64,000 nt of DNA, taken from NCBI GenBank assembly GCA_013398615.1, contig VZSR01000520.1:36374981-36438980 (forward strand). The letters run 5' to 3'. The notes under the pieces are model-generated. The model was not told the origin of the DNA. It did no database searches and saw only the letters and a program-made list of their open reading frames with translations. Within the stretch, counting starts at the first letter, position 1. The number at the start of each line of letters is the position of its first letter. Shown in pieces: positions 49,870 through 61,646 of this stretch. The DNA is from Brachypodius melanocephalos (Eukaryota > Chordata > Aves > Passeriformes > Pycnonotidae). Both the position numbers and the translations under genes were made by a program.

Positions 49870-50010
49870 AATTAGGATACAGCACCAGAAGGGACCCTTC
49901 AGGTCATCAGCAGGCCCCCAGTTACAAGCAGTGAAGCTGTATAATCCTGTTCTTGTATGTATCAAGCTTCATTAGAAAACTAATTGCCTGGAGGTTTTGC
50001 ACATGATTCT
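49870..50010 (-). mobile_element. Possible old CR1-like fragment, reverse
   Basis: ACAGCACCAGAAGGGACCC, TCAGGTCATCAGCAGGCCCC and a later ACTGGAAAGTTATTC resemble the reverse complement of the 3' UTR of ancient sauropsid CR1 copies ('accagaagggacca', 'aggtcatctagtctgaccc'). The match is broken and could be misleading. Confidence 0.3.
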
Positions 50011-51801
50011 TATACTGGAAAGTTATTCTAGAGCTGGCAGCTAGAAGTCACTATAAGCAATTTCTTTCATATTCTCTATATATCCATTTGGGTATTTTAA
50101 TCACAGTCAGTTATAAATGTAGTCCTTCCTTGATGCAGTGGGGAGGGTGGCTTTATATATAAAGCTAACATGGTTATTTCTCTTGCATCTAATGCTGATG
50201 TTATTTTCAGTCTTTTTCTCTCAACATCTGGTTTATATGGAAGGTAAAATATGGGAATGGTTATAACAGAAACTCAGACATTAATAGGAAGAGATAGCTA
50301 CCATGGCTAGTGAAAGAAACAGGTTCAAGGATTTTATGTCACTCTGTATAAATATCTGATTTCTCAATAGCCAGAAAGTGATTCCATTATAATGTACTGG
50401 TTATTATAGAATATCTTTTGAAAATTTTCTGGTTGCTGGAAATAATGCAAACTCTCTTTCTAGGGATTTTATGTCATTGTTCTCCCATAGATCTGTCTCA
50501 ATCATTTGCAAACAGTGTGCAGTACAATAAAGGCTCTTACAGGCTTCATCAAGTCTCTGGCTGCAGCTGTGTGAAGAGATGCATGTTTCAATGAGAGAAA
50601 GCAGCTCTTTCACCACGAAAAGTTTTCAGATCTTTGTGGATGGTGATGTGGCTATGTGTTTGTCCATTCTTTCTCTTGTTCCCAAGCTAGACACTCATGG
50701 TTATGAGCATTCTTTCTTCTGCTGCCACAGATTTTGTTTAGAGCTAAAGACACTGTATTCACAGATTAAAATTTGATGTTTAGTGTGTCTTGCAGTTTGA
50801 TCCACTATTGTGGCATTTGTGTGGTGTGACTTCTGTTTATTTGTCTCTCTACTCTGGTACTGGACACCAAAACACTAAATTATTGTTATATTTCAAATGC
50901 TTTTTGCAGGCAGTCTTGCCCAGCTAAAGACAGTGACTATCAAAACTCATACGAGAGTTTAGTACAAAATTATTGATCAGAGGGTTTCCTCCACAAGAGT
51001 GGATAATTAAACATCTACCCTGTACCTAAGAAGCTTTTGAAGTTCAGCCACTGCTACCTCCATAATACTTTGGCTCTCCTTCTTTTACTGAAGTAGTGGT
51101 GAAGAAAAATAAGCTCTGAAAGTCTCAGTTTATGGGCTTTTTTTCCCCTTTCCCTTTCTGCCTTTTCAGTCCCAAAGCCCGAGATGATGTATCAAACATT
51201 CCTTGAGGTAGCAAATCAGCTTAAATAGAAAGAGAATGTATATCCATTCATTTTGAGTGTGAGCTCTCCACTTCTTTCATATTAGGTTTCCATAATGCCT
51301 GCAGACAATAAACACAATTGCAGGAGTCTATGTAGTATCAAAGCGAGAGGCAAAGTTATTTACAGCATGTCAAGGTCTTCCTGTGACAGTGTAAGAACAC
51401 TTCGATAATAATAATATAGCACTTAGAAGTAATGATGTACTTATAAGTATAGATGAAGCACCTTTAATTTATTTGATAAAGTGAAAACTGAAGAGGGCAG
51501 TTTCATAGAAGCATACACCTCTGGTCCTCACTTGCACTGAGTGTTTACACTAGAGTGTGTGAGCCTCTGCTAAAGCTTTTACATTAACAAAAGAACTGTA
51601 TAAATTCAGAAAATACTGAGATAGAAAAGATTTTTTTTTCCAAATAGGGAAAACCTGTTCATGGGAAAATACAATATGAATGTTATTTGTAGATGAAGTT
51701 TCCAGCATCCAAAGGTCAACTTTTACCTTCTGGCACAAAGGGTGAATCTTGTCTTAGAAAAATGTCTCATAATTTTCTTTTCTTTAAGAGAGAACCAGGA
51801 T

Positions 51802-52480
51802 ATCATAAAATCACATATAGAATAGACTCATAGAATCTTTTAGATTGGAAAAGAACTTTTTAGGACCATCAAGTGCAACCATTAACTCAGCGCTGCCAAG
51901 TCCAACACTAAACCATGTCCCTAAGCACTTTGCCCCTAAGACCCATGCATCTTTCAAATACCTCCAGGGATGGTGATTCCACCATTTCCCTGGGCAGCCT
52001 GTCCTAATGCTTGACAAACCTTTCAGTGAAGAATTTTTTCTTAATATCCAATTTAAATCTCCTCTGGTGCAATCTGAGACCCTTTCTTCTTGTCTTATTG
52101 CTTGTTACTTGGGAAAAGAGACTGATCCCCAGCTGGCTACAGACTTCTCACAGGTGGTTGAGGAGAGTGATAAGGTCCCCTTGAGCCTCCTTTTCTCCAG
52201 GAGAAACATCCCCAGCTCTCTCAGCGGCTCCTCATAAGGAATTCCAGACCTTTCACTAGCTCCACTGCCCGTCCCTGGACACATTCCATGGTCCAGGGTG
52301 GACAGTGGAATGTGCCCAGAGGTTGAAGGTGTGACCTCACCAGTGCTGAGTGCAGGGGGACAATCCCTGCCCTGGTCCTGCTGGCTGCGCTATTGCTGAC
52401 ACAGGCCAGGATGCCATTGGCCTGCCTGGCCACCTGGGCACTGCTGGCTCATGTCCAGCTGCTGTCACAGCATCCCCAGA
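51802..52480 (-). mobile_element. CR1 LINE 3' region, reverse orientation
   Basis: On the plus strand it starts with the complemented tail (ATAGACTCATAGAATC, TTGGAAAAGAACTTTTTAGG, ACCATCAAGTGCAACCATTA). In order follow ACTAAACCATGTCCCTAAGC, AATACCTCCAGGGATGGTGA, CTGGGCAGCCTGTCCTAATG, TTCAGTGAAGAATTTTTTC, CTCTGGTGCAATCTGAGACC, GATAAGGTCCCCTTGAGCC, CTCAGCGGCTCCTCATAAGG and CACCTGGGCACTGCTGGCTC, all classic CR1 3' landmarks. About 680 bases, 5'-truncated. A deletion relative to the usual 'ctccagcacctcaatgtcc' segment near 52290 is likely. No intact open frame remains. Confidence 0.93.
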
Positions 52481-52507
52481 CTCAAATGCCTCATTAGATT
52501 GCGATCA

Positions 52508-53525
52508 TGTCAAATTCTGTTTGGTTGCCATACAAGGTTTTAGTGGTAGGGGGACCGCAGGGGTGGCTTCTGTGCCAGACAAGATGAACCTGCCATTGGT
52601 CAAGGCTGAGCCCCTCAGTGACACTGGGAGTGTCTCTGGAATAACTTGGTTAAAAAGGTGGGAGGAAATATTGCACAACTGCAAGAGAAGAGAGGAGCGA
52701 GGATCTATGAGGGAAACATGCACACTCAGGTCAGGGGAGAAGAAGAGGCAGGAGCTGCTCCAGGTGTCAGAGCTGAGATTCCCCTGCAGCCCACGGGGCA
52801 GACCATGGTGAGGCAGATGAGCCCCTGCAGCCATGGAGATCCTTGGGATACAGAGATCCATCTGCAGCCTGTGCAGGACCCCACACCAGAGCAGGTGGAT
52901 GGCTAAAGGAGGCTGTGACTCCATGGGAAACCCACACTTGAGCGGGGTCCTGGCAGGACCTGTGGCCCCTTAGAGAGAGGAGCCCTTGCTGGAGCAGATT
53001 TGGTGGCTGGACTTGTGACCCCGTGGGGGATCTGTGCTGGAGCAGCCTGTGCCTGAAATACTGCATCCTGTGGAAGGGACCTGTGCCAGTTTGTGGAGGA
53101 TTGTCTCTTCTAGAAGGGGTCCCATGCTGGAGCAGGATTGTCCCATTTAAGAGCAAGGAGCGGCACACAGAACATGAACACAGTCCCCAGTCTGGGCTCC
53201 CCTGAGCCCCTGGTGTGGAGGAAGTGGTGGATTTGGGAGTGAAGTCACGCACAGGAAGAAGGGAGGGGTGGAAATACGTTGTTTTTAAGATTTGGTTTTC
53301 TCATTACCTTATCCAGGTTTGATTGTTGATAAATTAGATTGATTTCCCTGAGCTGAGTCTGCTTTGCCTGTGACAGTGAGTCGTGAATGTTCTCTCCCTG
53401 TTCTTATCTGGACCATCATAATTTCCTTATATTTTCTCTTACCCATCCAACAGAGGAAGGAGCTTTGCAGCTGACAGAGTTGCTTTGGTGGGTATTTGGC
53501 ATGCAGCCAGGGTCAATTCACCACA
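52508..53525 (+). mobile_element. Long solo LTR of an avian retrovirus
   Basis: About 1,018 bases from TGTCAAATTCTGTTTGGTTG to GGGTCAATTCACCACA. The middle (52770-53150) is a run of imperfect 40-60-base repeats built on 'CTGCAGCC..TGG' and 'GGACCC.CTGGAGCAG'. Then come AAGAAGGGAGGGGTGGAAAT, TTTTTAAGATTTGGTTTTC, TGATTGTTGATAAATTAG, CTGAGTCTGCTTTGCCTGTG and CTTTGGTGGGTATTTGGC. I recognise this as a passerine LTR family, from memory. No internal viral genes flank it. Frames of 139-161 codons on minus and 153 on plus are by-products of its repeats. Target duplication is not evident (GATCA before, GAAAT after). Confidence 0.85.
52770..53150 (+). repeat. Imperfect tandem repeats inside the LTR
   Basis: Recurrent units ending in variants of CTGGAGCAG (TTGCTGGAGCAG, GTGCTGGAGCAG, ATGCTGGAGCAG) and variants of GACC..GTGGG. 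Divergent copies about 40-60 bases apart. This internal amplification explains the unusual LTR length. Confidence 0.7.
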
Positions 53526-56500
53526 GAAATACAGAAGGGCAGATGTGGTGTAAGGCACCTGAGGTACAAGGCTCCTGTTAACAAAAACAGACCACATGTA
53601 TTTTCAGAGACAATGAAGATATATCCAAGAATAATGATATTGAAAGTGGGATGAGAGAGAACAAAACCCTCTGGTGAATTGAAAGCCCTGTTGAAATCTG
53701 TAGAGGATGGGAATTGGCAAGGTCTGAGCTCTCAGCCATATGCTAAACCAGTTCATTTAGTCCTGGAGGACCCTGTTTATAGTTCCTGGGGTATCTGTCT
53801 AAGAACTGGCCATTGCAACGAAAAAATTGGAAAATAAATGCAATTGTTTGCCCACTCAAGACAGAGGGAAAGATTCTAGATGAGGATAGAAGCCAGGGAC
53901 TATCTTAAAGTGCCACAGGACATATAAAATTCTGAAATACATGTATGTAGTAATAATCAGTTTTATACAAGGATGCAGAATAGGGAAGGGTATGAATGCT
54001 ACAGAATACTAGGTCAGCTTTAAATGTGCTGTTTTACATCCAGAGAATAAAAAACCAATATCCTGAACCTCTGACAGCCCAGTTTAGAATTTAGAGTTGC
54101 AGATATCAAATGGTCCCTAACAGCAGTGATCTCAGTGAAGCAAAATCAAAATATATTTTGCAAAAAAGGGAAGTTTAACAAAAAATCATATGAAGAGAAA
54201 TGGCCTTCTGTGGGTCACTAATCCACAAAACTAAAGGATACATCTAATCAAGAATGATTTACTCAGAATGAACACTTAGTTCAGTCCCAACTTTTGCATA
54301 GTACAGTGTTTCTTCAAAGGGAGACCATTTAAAGATGCAGCTTGTTTTTCCAGAGTGATTATTCCAAACCAATCTAATCTGCTGCACATGAGTCAACCTC
54401 ACAAAAGAGGCAAACTGCAGAGAAATCTGCAAATCACTTTTTTTCATGTACCTAACTTATCCATACCAAATCAAAGCATGCAATCTGCTGATAACTGAAT
54501 TCCACGAGCTGCACTTCCTTAGAAGCCTAGTAATTTTCACAGTGTTTCTCTTTTCCTTACCAAAAAAGAAAAAAAACAAAAGAAATTTTTTTTTTTAAAA
54601 AGAGAGAAACGTCTAATCCTGGTAGCTGCAATGAAACCTTACAAACAGAACTCAGGCACCTCTCTATCTCTCTCTGTTTTCACATGTCTCAGCCAAGCTA
54701 AGAATTGAGTCTAAGTACAGCTAACAATAGTCTAAGTTTGGTGAAAGATGCATTTCTCCCTTACCAGAATAGTTTTTGTATTTAATCCAAATTAGTTCTC
54801 TTTAAACTCATGATGATGATGACATACTGATGTTTTACCTCCCCCTTTCCCACAAATCCTGCACATTCTCTCTGAACAAGGAGACAGACAGGTGTGTATG
54901 TACTGTGCGTGCTTCTGCAGACACTTTTCTCAAGGCAAGCTGGGGAGTTTTTCGAAGAGAGGTGCAATTGAAAATTCTCTTTTCTGGCTATCACTGCCCT
55001 GTGCAATGCCTCAGGATTTCAGCCCTCACCCCCAGCGTTCACAGGCACAGCAGGACTTGGCATTGTCTCGCTCATGGACGTGTGGAAGTGAGCTGCAAAC
55101 CAAGGCAGGTGGAGGACAGGTCTGGTGCTGGATTGCTCAGCTCTCTGCAAGCCTCCAGCTGTGACCCAGCCCTCCTGCTCAGCACAGCTCCAGCTGCAGA
55201 GGAGCAGAGCTGATGGAAACCTGCAGCTATTACTGTGCTCCCTCCTCCTGCCTCCTGCCCTCTTCCACAGCTCCAAACAGGCCTGAATGGGATGGTGGCT
55301 GAGCCTCCCTCTGCCAGTACTGCAGGGCATAGCCTTGCCAACCCACACTCATTTGGGGATACTTGGGAAGTGTGATTCCCGTCTTTTTTTCCCAATACAA
55401 TTTAGGTTTGTTGCAGTGCACTGGACTGTGGTTTTTTCTAGACTATTGGGGACAAATGAAAGTCTGGTTTCACAGAACTGGGTGAAGTCTCTTCTTTGCC
55501 TCTCTCTGTGCCTCCTGCTAAGGTCAGACCAATGCAGCACTGTAATAGAAGAAGGACCAAGAGAGACAGGGACAAAACCAGAATCCTGAAGGAGGCAGGA
55601 TAAGAAGACTGTTCCAAAACCAATAGTCTCCTGTTGCTTTCTTTCACCATATTTTCAAATTGTTGGAGGGTTTTCCTATACCACATGCTTGCTTGCTGCC
55701 TTTTGTTAATACCACATCCATTCTTGACAGCCCCAGCATCCTAGGTATTCCCCCAACTTTTTTTTCTGCTATTAATTGGTTGGAGAAAAGATATCCATTG
55801 CCCCATACTTTCTGCTAAAGTTTAAGGCAAGTGAAGAACCTAATCCTCGGTAAAAATTGAGCCATACTAAAATTATGAGTTCTAACCAGTTTTTGTCTAG
55901 TGCTGATCAGTATTTCTAATTTTTTAAATCAGAAATACTAAATAGTGTTCATGCTTATTCTACAATTCTCTCTTTTGCTTCTACATTTATTTCCTTCCTT
56001 TTCCAGACCAACGTGCACAAGATTTTTGTAGACACTTTTTAAAACCCTTGAAATCCCAAAGTTGTTAGTACCATTTTATTTCAAATTCTTTGATTGAGTC
56101 AGCTAGGTCAGTACAGGTCATGCAGACCATCACCCACATGTACAAGAACGTGCTGAGTCAGTGACAGAAGGTTGCACCTCACAACATGACTCCATTGTTA
56201 TTTTAATTTTCTCGTTCCACAAGTGCTCTCCCACAATTTCCCTCCCACTGCAAGAAGCTTTGCTACAAAATGAGCACAACTAACAGTGCCCAGGGCTGCT
56301 ATAGAAAGGAAAAGAAAAGCTGGGGGAAATTGCTACAGCCTCTCATGTCTGAGGCAACTTTATTATGCCACTTGACACAGCTTGAAGAAAAAACTAGAGA
56401 TTTCACAAAACGTAACATTTAAAAATAACTTCTTTTTGCCAGTTAAATCGAAGTGTTTTAAAACCTTCAGCACTGACAAGGTTTATTTTTCTTCCCCCCT

Positions 56501-58349
56501 TCCTTAAAGGGAGCACTGAACAACATGCTTTCTTCTAGGTCATGTACATTTAATGCACTCTAGTACAGAAACATAAACCAGAAAATGACTTTGTCCAGCT
56601 GTGTCCAAAATTGTCTGATTACTCTGAAAAGCATTCAGCTGCAGCAGTATAAAACACTTTTGAGTCGGGAAATCTGAGAGACTAGAATAAGACTGGATAT
56701 AATTCCAGAAGTTCCTTCTGTCTGAGTAACTCTAGTGCAAATGATGCCCTACACAAAATAATTCTCCTTGGTTTGACTTTCTGTACCTTTGTCCCTGCTC
56801 CTTCCAAGCTGACATAGCACTGCTCAGCCAAATGTCACCTAAACTGAGTTTGTTAATCATTCAAGCCTCTTCAAAAGCAATGCCCTGAACAAGCACAGCA
56901 GTACTAAACCTGCAAATATAAAGACTGAACTCCAGGGATTGCCTAATCCTCAACCAGCAGGATTTTTTTCCACTTACTCCAAATAACTATCATCCAGATC
57001 ACAGAACCATATTCTCTCCTGCCTCATCTCACACAAGGACCACAAAAGCATGTTCATATTTTAGTTGCTGTTGTGACTTAAGCTTCTACTGATAATTCAC
57101 TTTTTATCCTTCAGAATGTCAGTGCATGCAGACACAGCGTGCACAGATATCTGAGCAGGTAATTTAGAAACTTGAAGCCTTTGACTTCAAGATCCAGAAT
57201 AGTCTAGAAATCCCAATCAACACATCCAGAAGAGAAGAGGATGGAAACCTTCAGGTCAGCACAGGGTTTCTGTGAAAAGAAACTTTCTAGAAGAAGAGAC
57301 TTTCTAGAAGAAGAGACTTGGGACCTGTGGGTCCCAAATAAGCCTGCTTACAAATGGCATTTCCATTTCTTTTCTAAAGAAAGTTGTAAACTCCTTCTCC
57401 AAACACTTTGGAAGAGAATGTGCTAGCAAAATGGCTTTCCATGCCTCCAGCAGTTCAAGACATCCTCCTGGTGGGATTGTAAGAATATCAGGTAACACAA
57501 AACAAGCAGGCAGTTACTGGGAATCAAGCTCATGTGTGATTGTGATATGCTGGATTTGCAAAGTCAAGGTATGGCCTCTGTCTACAGTGAGCTAAATGGC
57601 TGGTGGAGATCAGTGCCAGGTAGGAAGGGATGCTCACTGATTGCAGAACTTAAAGGATGAACTCCTTGACTTTCAAATATTAAAAATTTGAATTGGGCGT
57701 TAACAGGGAATTGCCATGTATACCAATATTTTCTTTTTAGAATCAAAGCCAGGTTTGATCTTTAGTTTAATTGTGATGTGTGCATGAACTTAACTTTGCT
57801 TTAACAAAGCTTTTTTTTTTTTCCTCAGGATATAAGAACATTATTGCTCCCATTTCATACAGTGTAAATTATCTGTCTATGGGTGTATGTCATTCAGCAT
57901 ATTCAAAACACCCCAATTTTTATGGCATGCTGCAGACTTGAATAAAAATAGATTTTTCATGTCTTTTTGCAATAGAACATTTTCAGAGTATTTTTGTGCA
58001 ATATATTATTCCCTTTAAATAAGAAACCAAGACACAGTTGTTAGTTTATACAAAGCTTTACTACAGTGATGACCTTTTCTGACTCTTTGTGAAAGTTAAG
58101 TATTCACTAGCAAGCAATATAGATGATACCTAAAAATAAACATCTACATACAGAGAATTTTAACCCTGGGTACACATTTAGGTTGGAAAAAAAAAAAGGC
58201 ATTTTCAAGTGACGAATCATGACAGCCCAAGAGGAATCTTCTACAGAGGAAAATGACAGTTTTGTGTTGCTGTAATGCTCCATTCATTGTATAAAATAAA
58301 TGGGTTATTCATCACAAATGGCAATGAGGTCATTTGCTTTATTTGAGAA
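53526..58349. other. Unique non-coding stretch
   Basis: No gene recognised in 4.8 kb. An A/T-rich tract lies at 54556-54605. The patch 54990-55350 is G+C-richer with overlapping frames on both strands (up to 127 codons, 54830-55213) and no domain. Confidence 0.5.
57282..57319. repeat. 17-bp tandem repeat, about 2.2 copies
   Basis: ACTTTCTAGAAGAAGAG occurs twice without a mismatch (57282-57298, 57299-57315), followed by ACTT of a third copy. A recent local slippage duplication. Confidence 0.9.
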
Positions 58350-58542
58350 GGTGGGAATTTTAGCATCAGAAAGACTTGAATTGTTCTCAGCTCTGCTACT
58401 GGCCTTGGGGGTGAATTGGGACAAGTCATCTTGCCCTGTGATACCTTTGTTTCACCATCTAAAAGGCTGTGAGATGGATACTGCTCCTTTGTAAAGCATT
58501 CAGAGATCTGATGTCCTAGGAGCCAGGTACTATTGCTAATAC
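58350..58542 (+). repeat. MIR/CORE-SINE copy
   Basis: AGACTTGAATTGTTCTCAGC, TCTGCTACTGGCCTTGG, TTGGGACAAGTCATCTTGCC, TTTGTTTCACCATCTAAAAG and CCTTTGTAAAGCATTCAGAG, AGCCAGGTACTATTGC follow the MIR order ('gacctgggttc..cagctctgccac', 'ttgggcaagtcac', 'cagtttcaccatctgtaaa', 'cctttgtaaagcgctttgagat', 'taggtattatt'). Nearly full core, heavily diverged. Confidence 0.75.
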
Positions 58543-58964
58543 TGAAAGGATTTAAATTTGTGTATATAAGTGGTGCCTGTGTTTAGCTGTAGGATTATTG
58601 TGGTCCCATGTGCTGATTGAGTCATTGGGGAAGAGGCTTAGTCTGTCATTTCAAACTGCTTGGTTACCTGGAAAAACATGATGACTGCTACTAGAAACAT
58701 GCTTGTGCTAAGGCCTCCGTATTTACATCTAAGATTTCTTGGGAATGTGCTCATGCCACATCATTAGGTTCAGTGTTTCTGAGAGGTGTTGCACTTTTTA
58801 GTGAACCACAACATCTATGCCTCTGTCTAGCCCATGGGAATTCTTGGATAGGTGGAAAAAAATTCCTCAAACTCAAGATAAAATCTTTCACACATCTGAA
58901 AATCCATATTGACAAAACTGAAGAATTTGGGGTTTGTTTTTCCTGTGCCTTGCATAGGAATGGA
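58543..58964. other. Unique stretch between MIR and CR1
   Basis: About 420 bases with no gene or recognisable repeat. Confidence 0.5.
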
Positions 58965-59516
58965 GTGACTGAATCACTGGACAAAGGAAGGGCTACTGAT
59001 GTAATCTAATTGGGCTTCTGCAGGGCCTTTGATCCGGTCCCCCACATTCTTGCCTCTAACTTGCAGAGGTACAGATTTGATGATGACTGTCAGAAGGCTG
59101 GAACACCTTGTCTCTGAAGAAAAGGCTGAGACAGCTGAGGTCTTTAACGCTTGGTGAAGAGAAGACTCTGTGGAGCACTTACTGTGACCTTTCAAGGCTT
59201 AAAGAAGGTTTACGGGATTGATGGATGGAGAGGGATTTTATCCTACTGCCTGCAGGGCACAAGGGACAATAGCTTTAAAATGAGAGTAGACTTAGACTGG
59301 ATTTAAGGAAGAAATTTTTTACAATGAGGGTGGTGAGACACTGAAACGGGTTGTCCAGAGAATCTGGGGATGTCCCATAGCTGGAAGGGTTCAAGATCAG
59401 AGTGGATGGGACTTTCAGCAACATGACCTAGTGAAAGGTATCCCAGCCCATATCAGAGGGGTTGGACTAGATGACCTTTGAAGGTTCCTTCCAGTCCAAA
59501 CCATTCAATGACTCTT
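58965..59516 (+). mobile_element. CR1 LINE with reverse-transcriptase remnant and internal deletion
   Basis: The 5' part (58970-59080) still reads in frame as the CR1 reverse-transcriptase segment around 'LDKGRATDVI', a stop, then 'GFCRAFDPVPHI'. The family norm is VDKGRATDVIYLDFCKAFDTVPHN-like, so the stop and changes show it is dead. At about 59085 it jumps to the 3' region: AAAGGCTGAGACAGCTGAGG, AGGGATTTTATCC, AAGGAAGAAATTTTTTACAA, TGAGGGTGGTGAGACACTG, GAATCTGGGGATGTCCCATA, GGGTTGGACTAGATGACC and the tail CCATTCAATGACTCT. The end of ORF2 and part of the 3' region are missing. It is unrelated to the minus-strand copy at 51802 in subfamily features. Confidence 0.9.
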
Positions 59517-61613
59517 TACAAGGACTTCTCCTGGGAACAGAGACCACATGCTTAGTGCTTGTCACGGTCTCCTTAACCCAGCAAACCTCTTCCTGCACAC
59601 ACATGATGAATTTACCTGTGTTTGACTCCAGCTGCTTTCTCCCACCTCAGTGAACCATCTCCCCAGCTGTATGTGATTGAAAACTCAGTATTTTCAACTC
59701 AAACCAGTTCACTGAGTTGCTGAAGGGGATAGACAGTGCAAACTCCAACACTGTCACCCAGGAGGAGGGAGATGTGGGCCTGTACCACTGGATGTCTGAA
59801 TCAAAACATAAGAAGATTAGTAAAGAGTAAAAAGCCTCTTTTTATCTCCATGTGAGCCATCCAGATCATGATGTATGGGAAATGTTTTGGAGGTGTCTGT
59901 AATGTAATCATGTTGGGACAGAATACAGCATAACAGCTTTGAACTGTATAAATCATATTATGCATTTCTAGTTCTGGCATGTACTAAAGCAATGCAAAAA
60001 TAATCTTAAAATGAAATAAAATATTACAGTAGTCCAAGCAGGTATGTTTCAGAACTTCTGGAAACATAAATGAACCCCAAATACTTCTATACAAAATAAG
60101 AACAAGTTAAAAACATAGGAAAAAGAAAAGGAAGGCTTCAGCTAAGTCTGCAATTGATCCCACTCTTCCCCTGCACATGGTGTGGATGGGGAAAATAAAA
60201 GCCTGAGGTCTGCTTCCCAACATGCAGGGGAGCAGAGAGGAGGGGGCCAGAAAGCCACCCCAGTTTGCTGTGACACATGTCAGCAGCACAGGGCCCTTCC
60301 TGCCCTCTGCCATGGACCCACCTGCCTGCTGGGCAGTGGGATCTCACAGGGATGAGAATAAAGAGTTTGGCTCTTAACTGGAATGTACCTCATCAAGATT
60401 TATGTTGACTGGGAGGTGTCTCAGGTAACTCATTTATGCCAGTGACAGTGAATGGTGATGACTGCTGTTTATTAATGTAAATTTGGCTTAATGGGGAGGC
60501 ATTCAGCAGGTGCCAAGTAACTGCATGGTCAGTTGACTCTGTCAGGTCAAATTAGACTCAAATTATAGGTTTCATAAAAAAACCCCCATTTTCTGGTGCT
60601 AAGGCCAGCAGAAAGCACTTTTTAAAAAATATCAAAAATAAATAAACATAGAAACAATGAGATTAAAAGAGCCTTTACAATAACAACACTGGCTTTGCTA
60701 AGACTAAGGTAATTTTGGTTTACACTTGAAAAGGTCACCAAGGTGGGGAGAATGCTCTTGCCACACAATACTATGGCACAAATGCATTTCCTACAATGGC
60801 TACAGATAATGTGATATCACAACTTTCACTGCTGTTCCAGCTACCATGAATGGGTCCAGAAGGGACTGAAAGTCAAGCACCAGGCAAACAAATTACACTG
60901 TCTGGTCTCTGTTGTTTTAGATAAGTTGCAGACTATGAAGATAGAGCAGCCTGGAAATGCTGCCCAGTCTGAGCTCTTGCAGTGGCCTTCAGGAGCAAGC
61001 AGCAGGAGTGGCACACGCAGCCATGGCCCCACCTCAGCCCCTTGGCTTCCTTCCAGCCTGTGCTTTACTCCAGTGCACATGCAAGAGCACAACGAGAAAT
61101 GGCTCTTCTGGTCATGAAAACCAGGTTTGGCCATGTCCCAGATGCTGCAATTCTGGGCCCACTGGAGAATTGCTTGGATATGAGAAGGACACTGTCTATC
61201 ATCAGATGGTCATGTTTATTGTCAGGCATTTTCGAATCAATGAGGAGGTTATTTAACAGCTCAAGTAAATAGATAACTCAATTTTCCTTATAAGAGGGTG
61301 GGTTTTTTTTGGTAGCTGAAGAGTACTTAATATTTTGCAACAGCTATTCCTTCATGGCAGACACACTGTTTGGAAGACATAGAATTTTTCCCCTAACTGG
61401 TTCAAACAAAGGGAATCTCTTCATGCTCATGTGAAATTGCTGACCCTTCCCACACGATTCCAAGGCAGATGTGATGCAACCCAAAGCTGGCAGCAGCACC
61501 ATCATCACTGCTGGTATTCCAGCAGCAAGATAGGTACTATCAGAGCACAAGAGAGTCTCTGGCTTTAATAACTCAGCAATTAGAATTGAAGTAGATTATA
61601 GCTGAGAGAGTCT

Positions 61614-61646
61614 CTTGTCAAGGATATGAATGTTATCCTTGACCAG
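61614..61646. repeat. Inverted repeat (10-bp perfect core, 7-base loop)
   Basis: GTCAAGGATA (61617-61626), loop TGAATGT, TATCCTTGAC (61634-61643). With one mismatch the stem extends to 13 pairs. Too short for a microRNA precursor by itself. Confidence 0.85.

Larger units (their letters stand above)
46691..51801. other. Unique non-coding stretch
   Basis: No gene recognised. A14 lies at 48137-48150. The stretch 47010-47240 (ATATGCTAATAAATTTAAC, GATTATTCAACAAC, CAAATTAGTGATAAATC) is repeat-free and TAAT-rich and may be regulatory. A weak old CR1 trace is listed at 49870-50010. Confidence 0.5.

Noticed and set aside
52505..53252. Open frames of 139 and 161 codons on minus and 153 on plus around 52350-53252
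   Set aside because: They lie inside the CR1 and LTR repeats, and the Pro/Gln/Gly/Ser-rich translation comes from the LTR's internal tandem modules.
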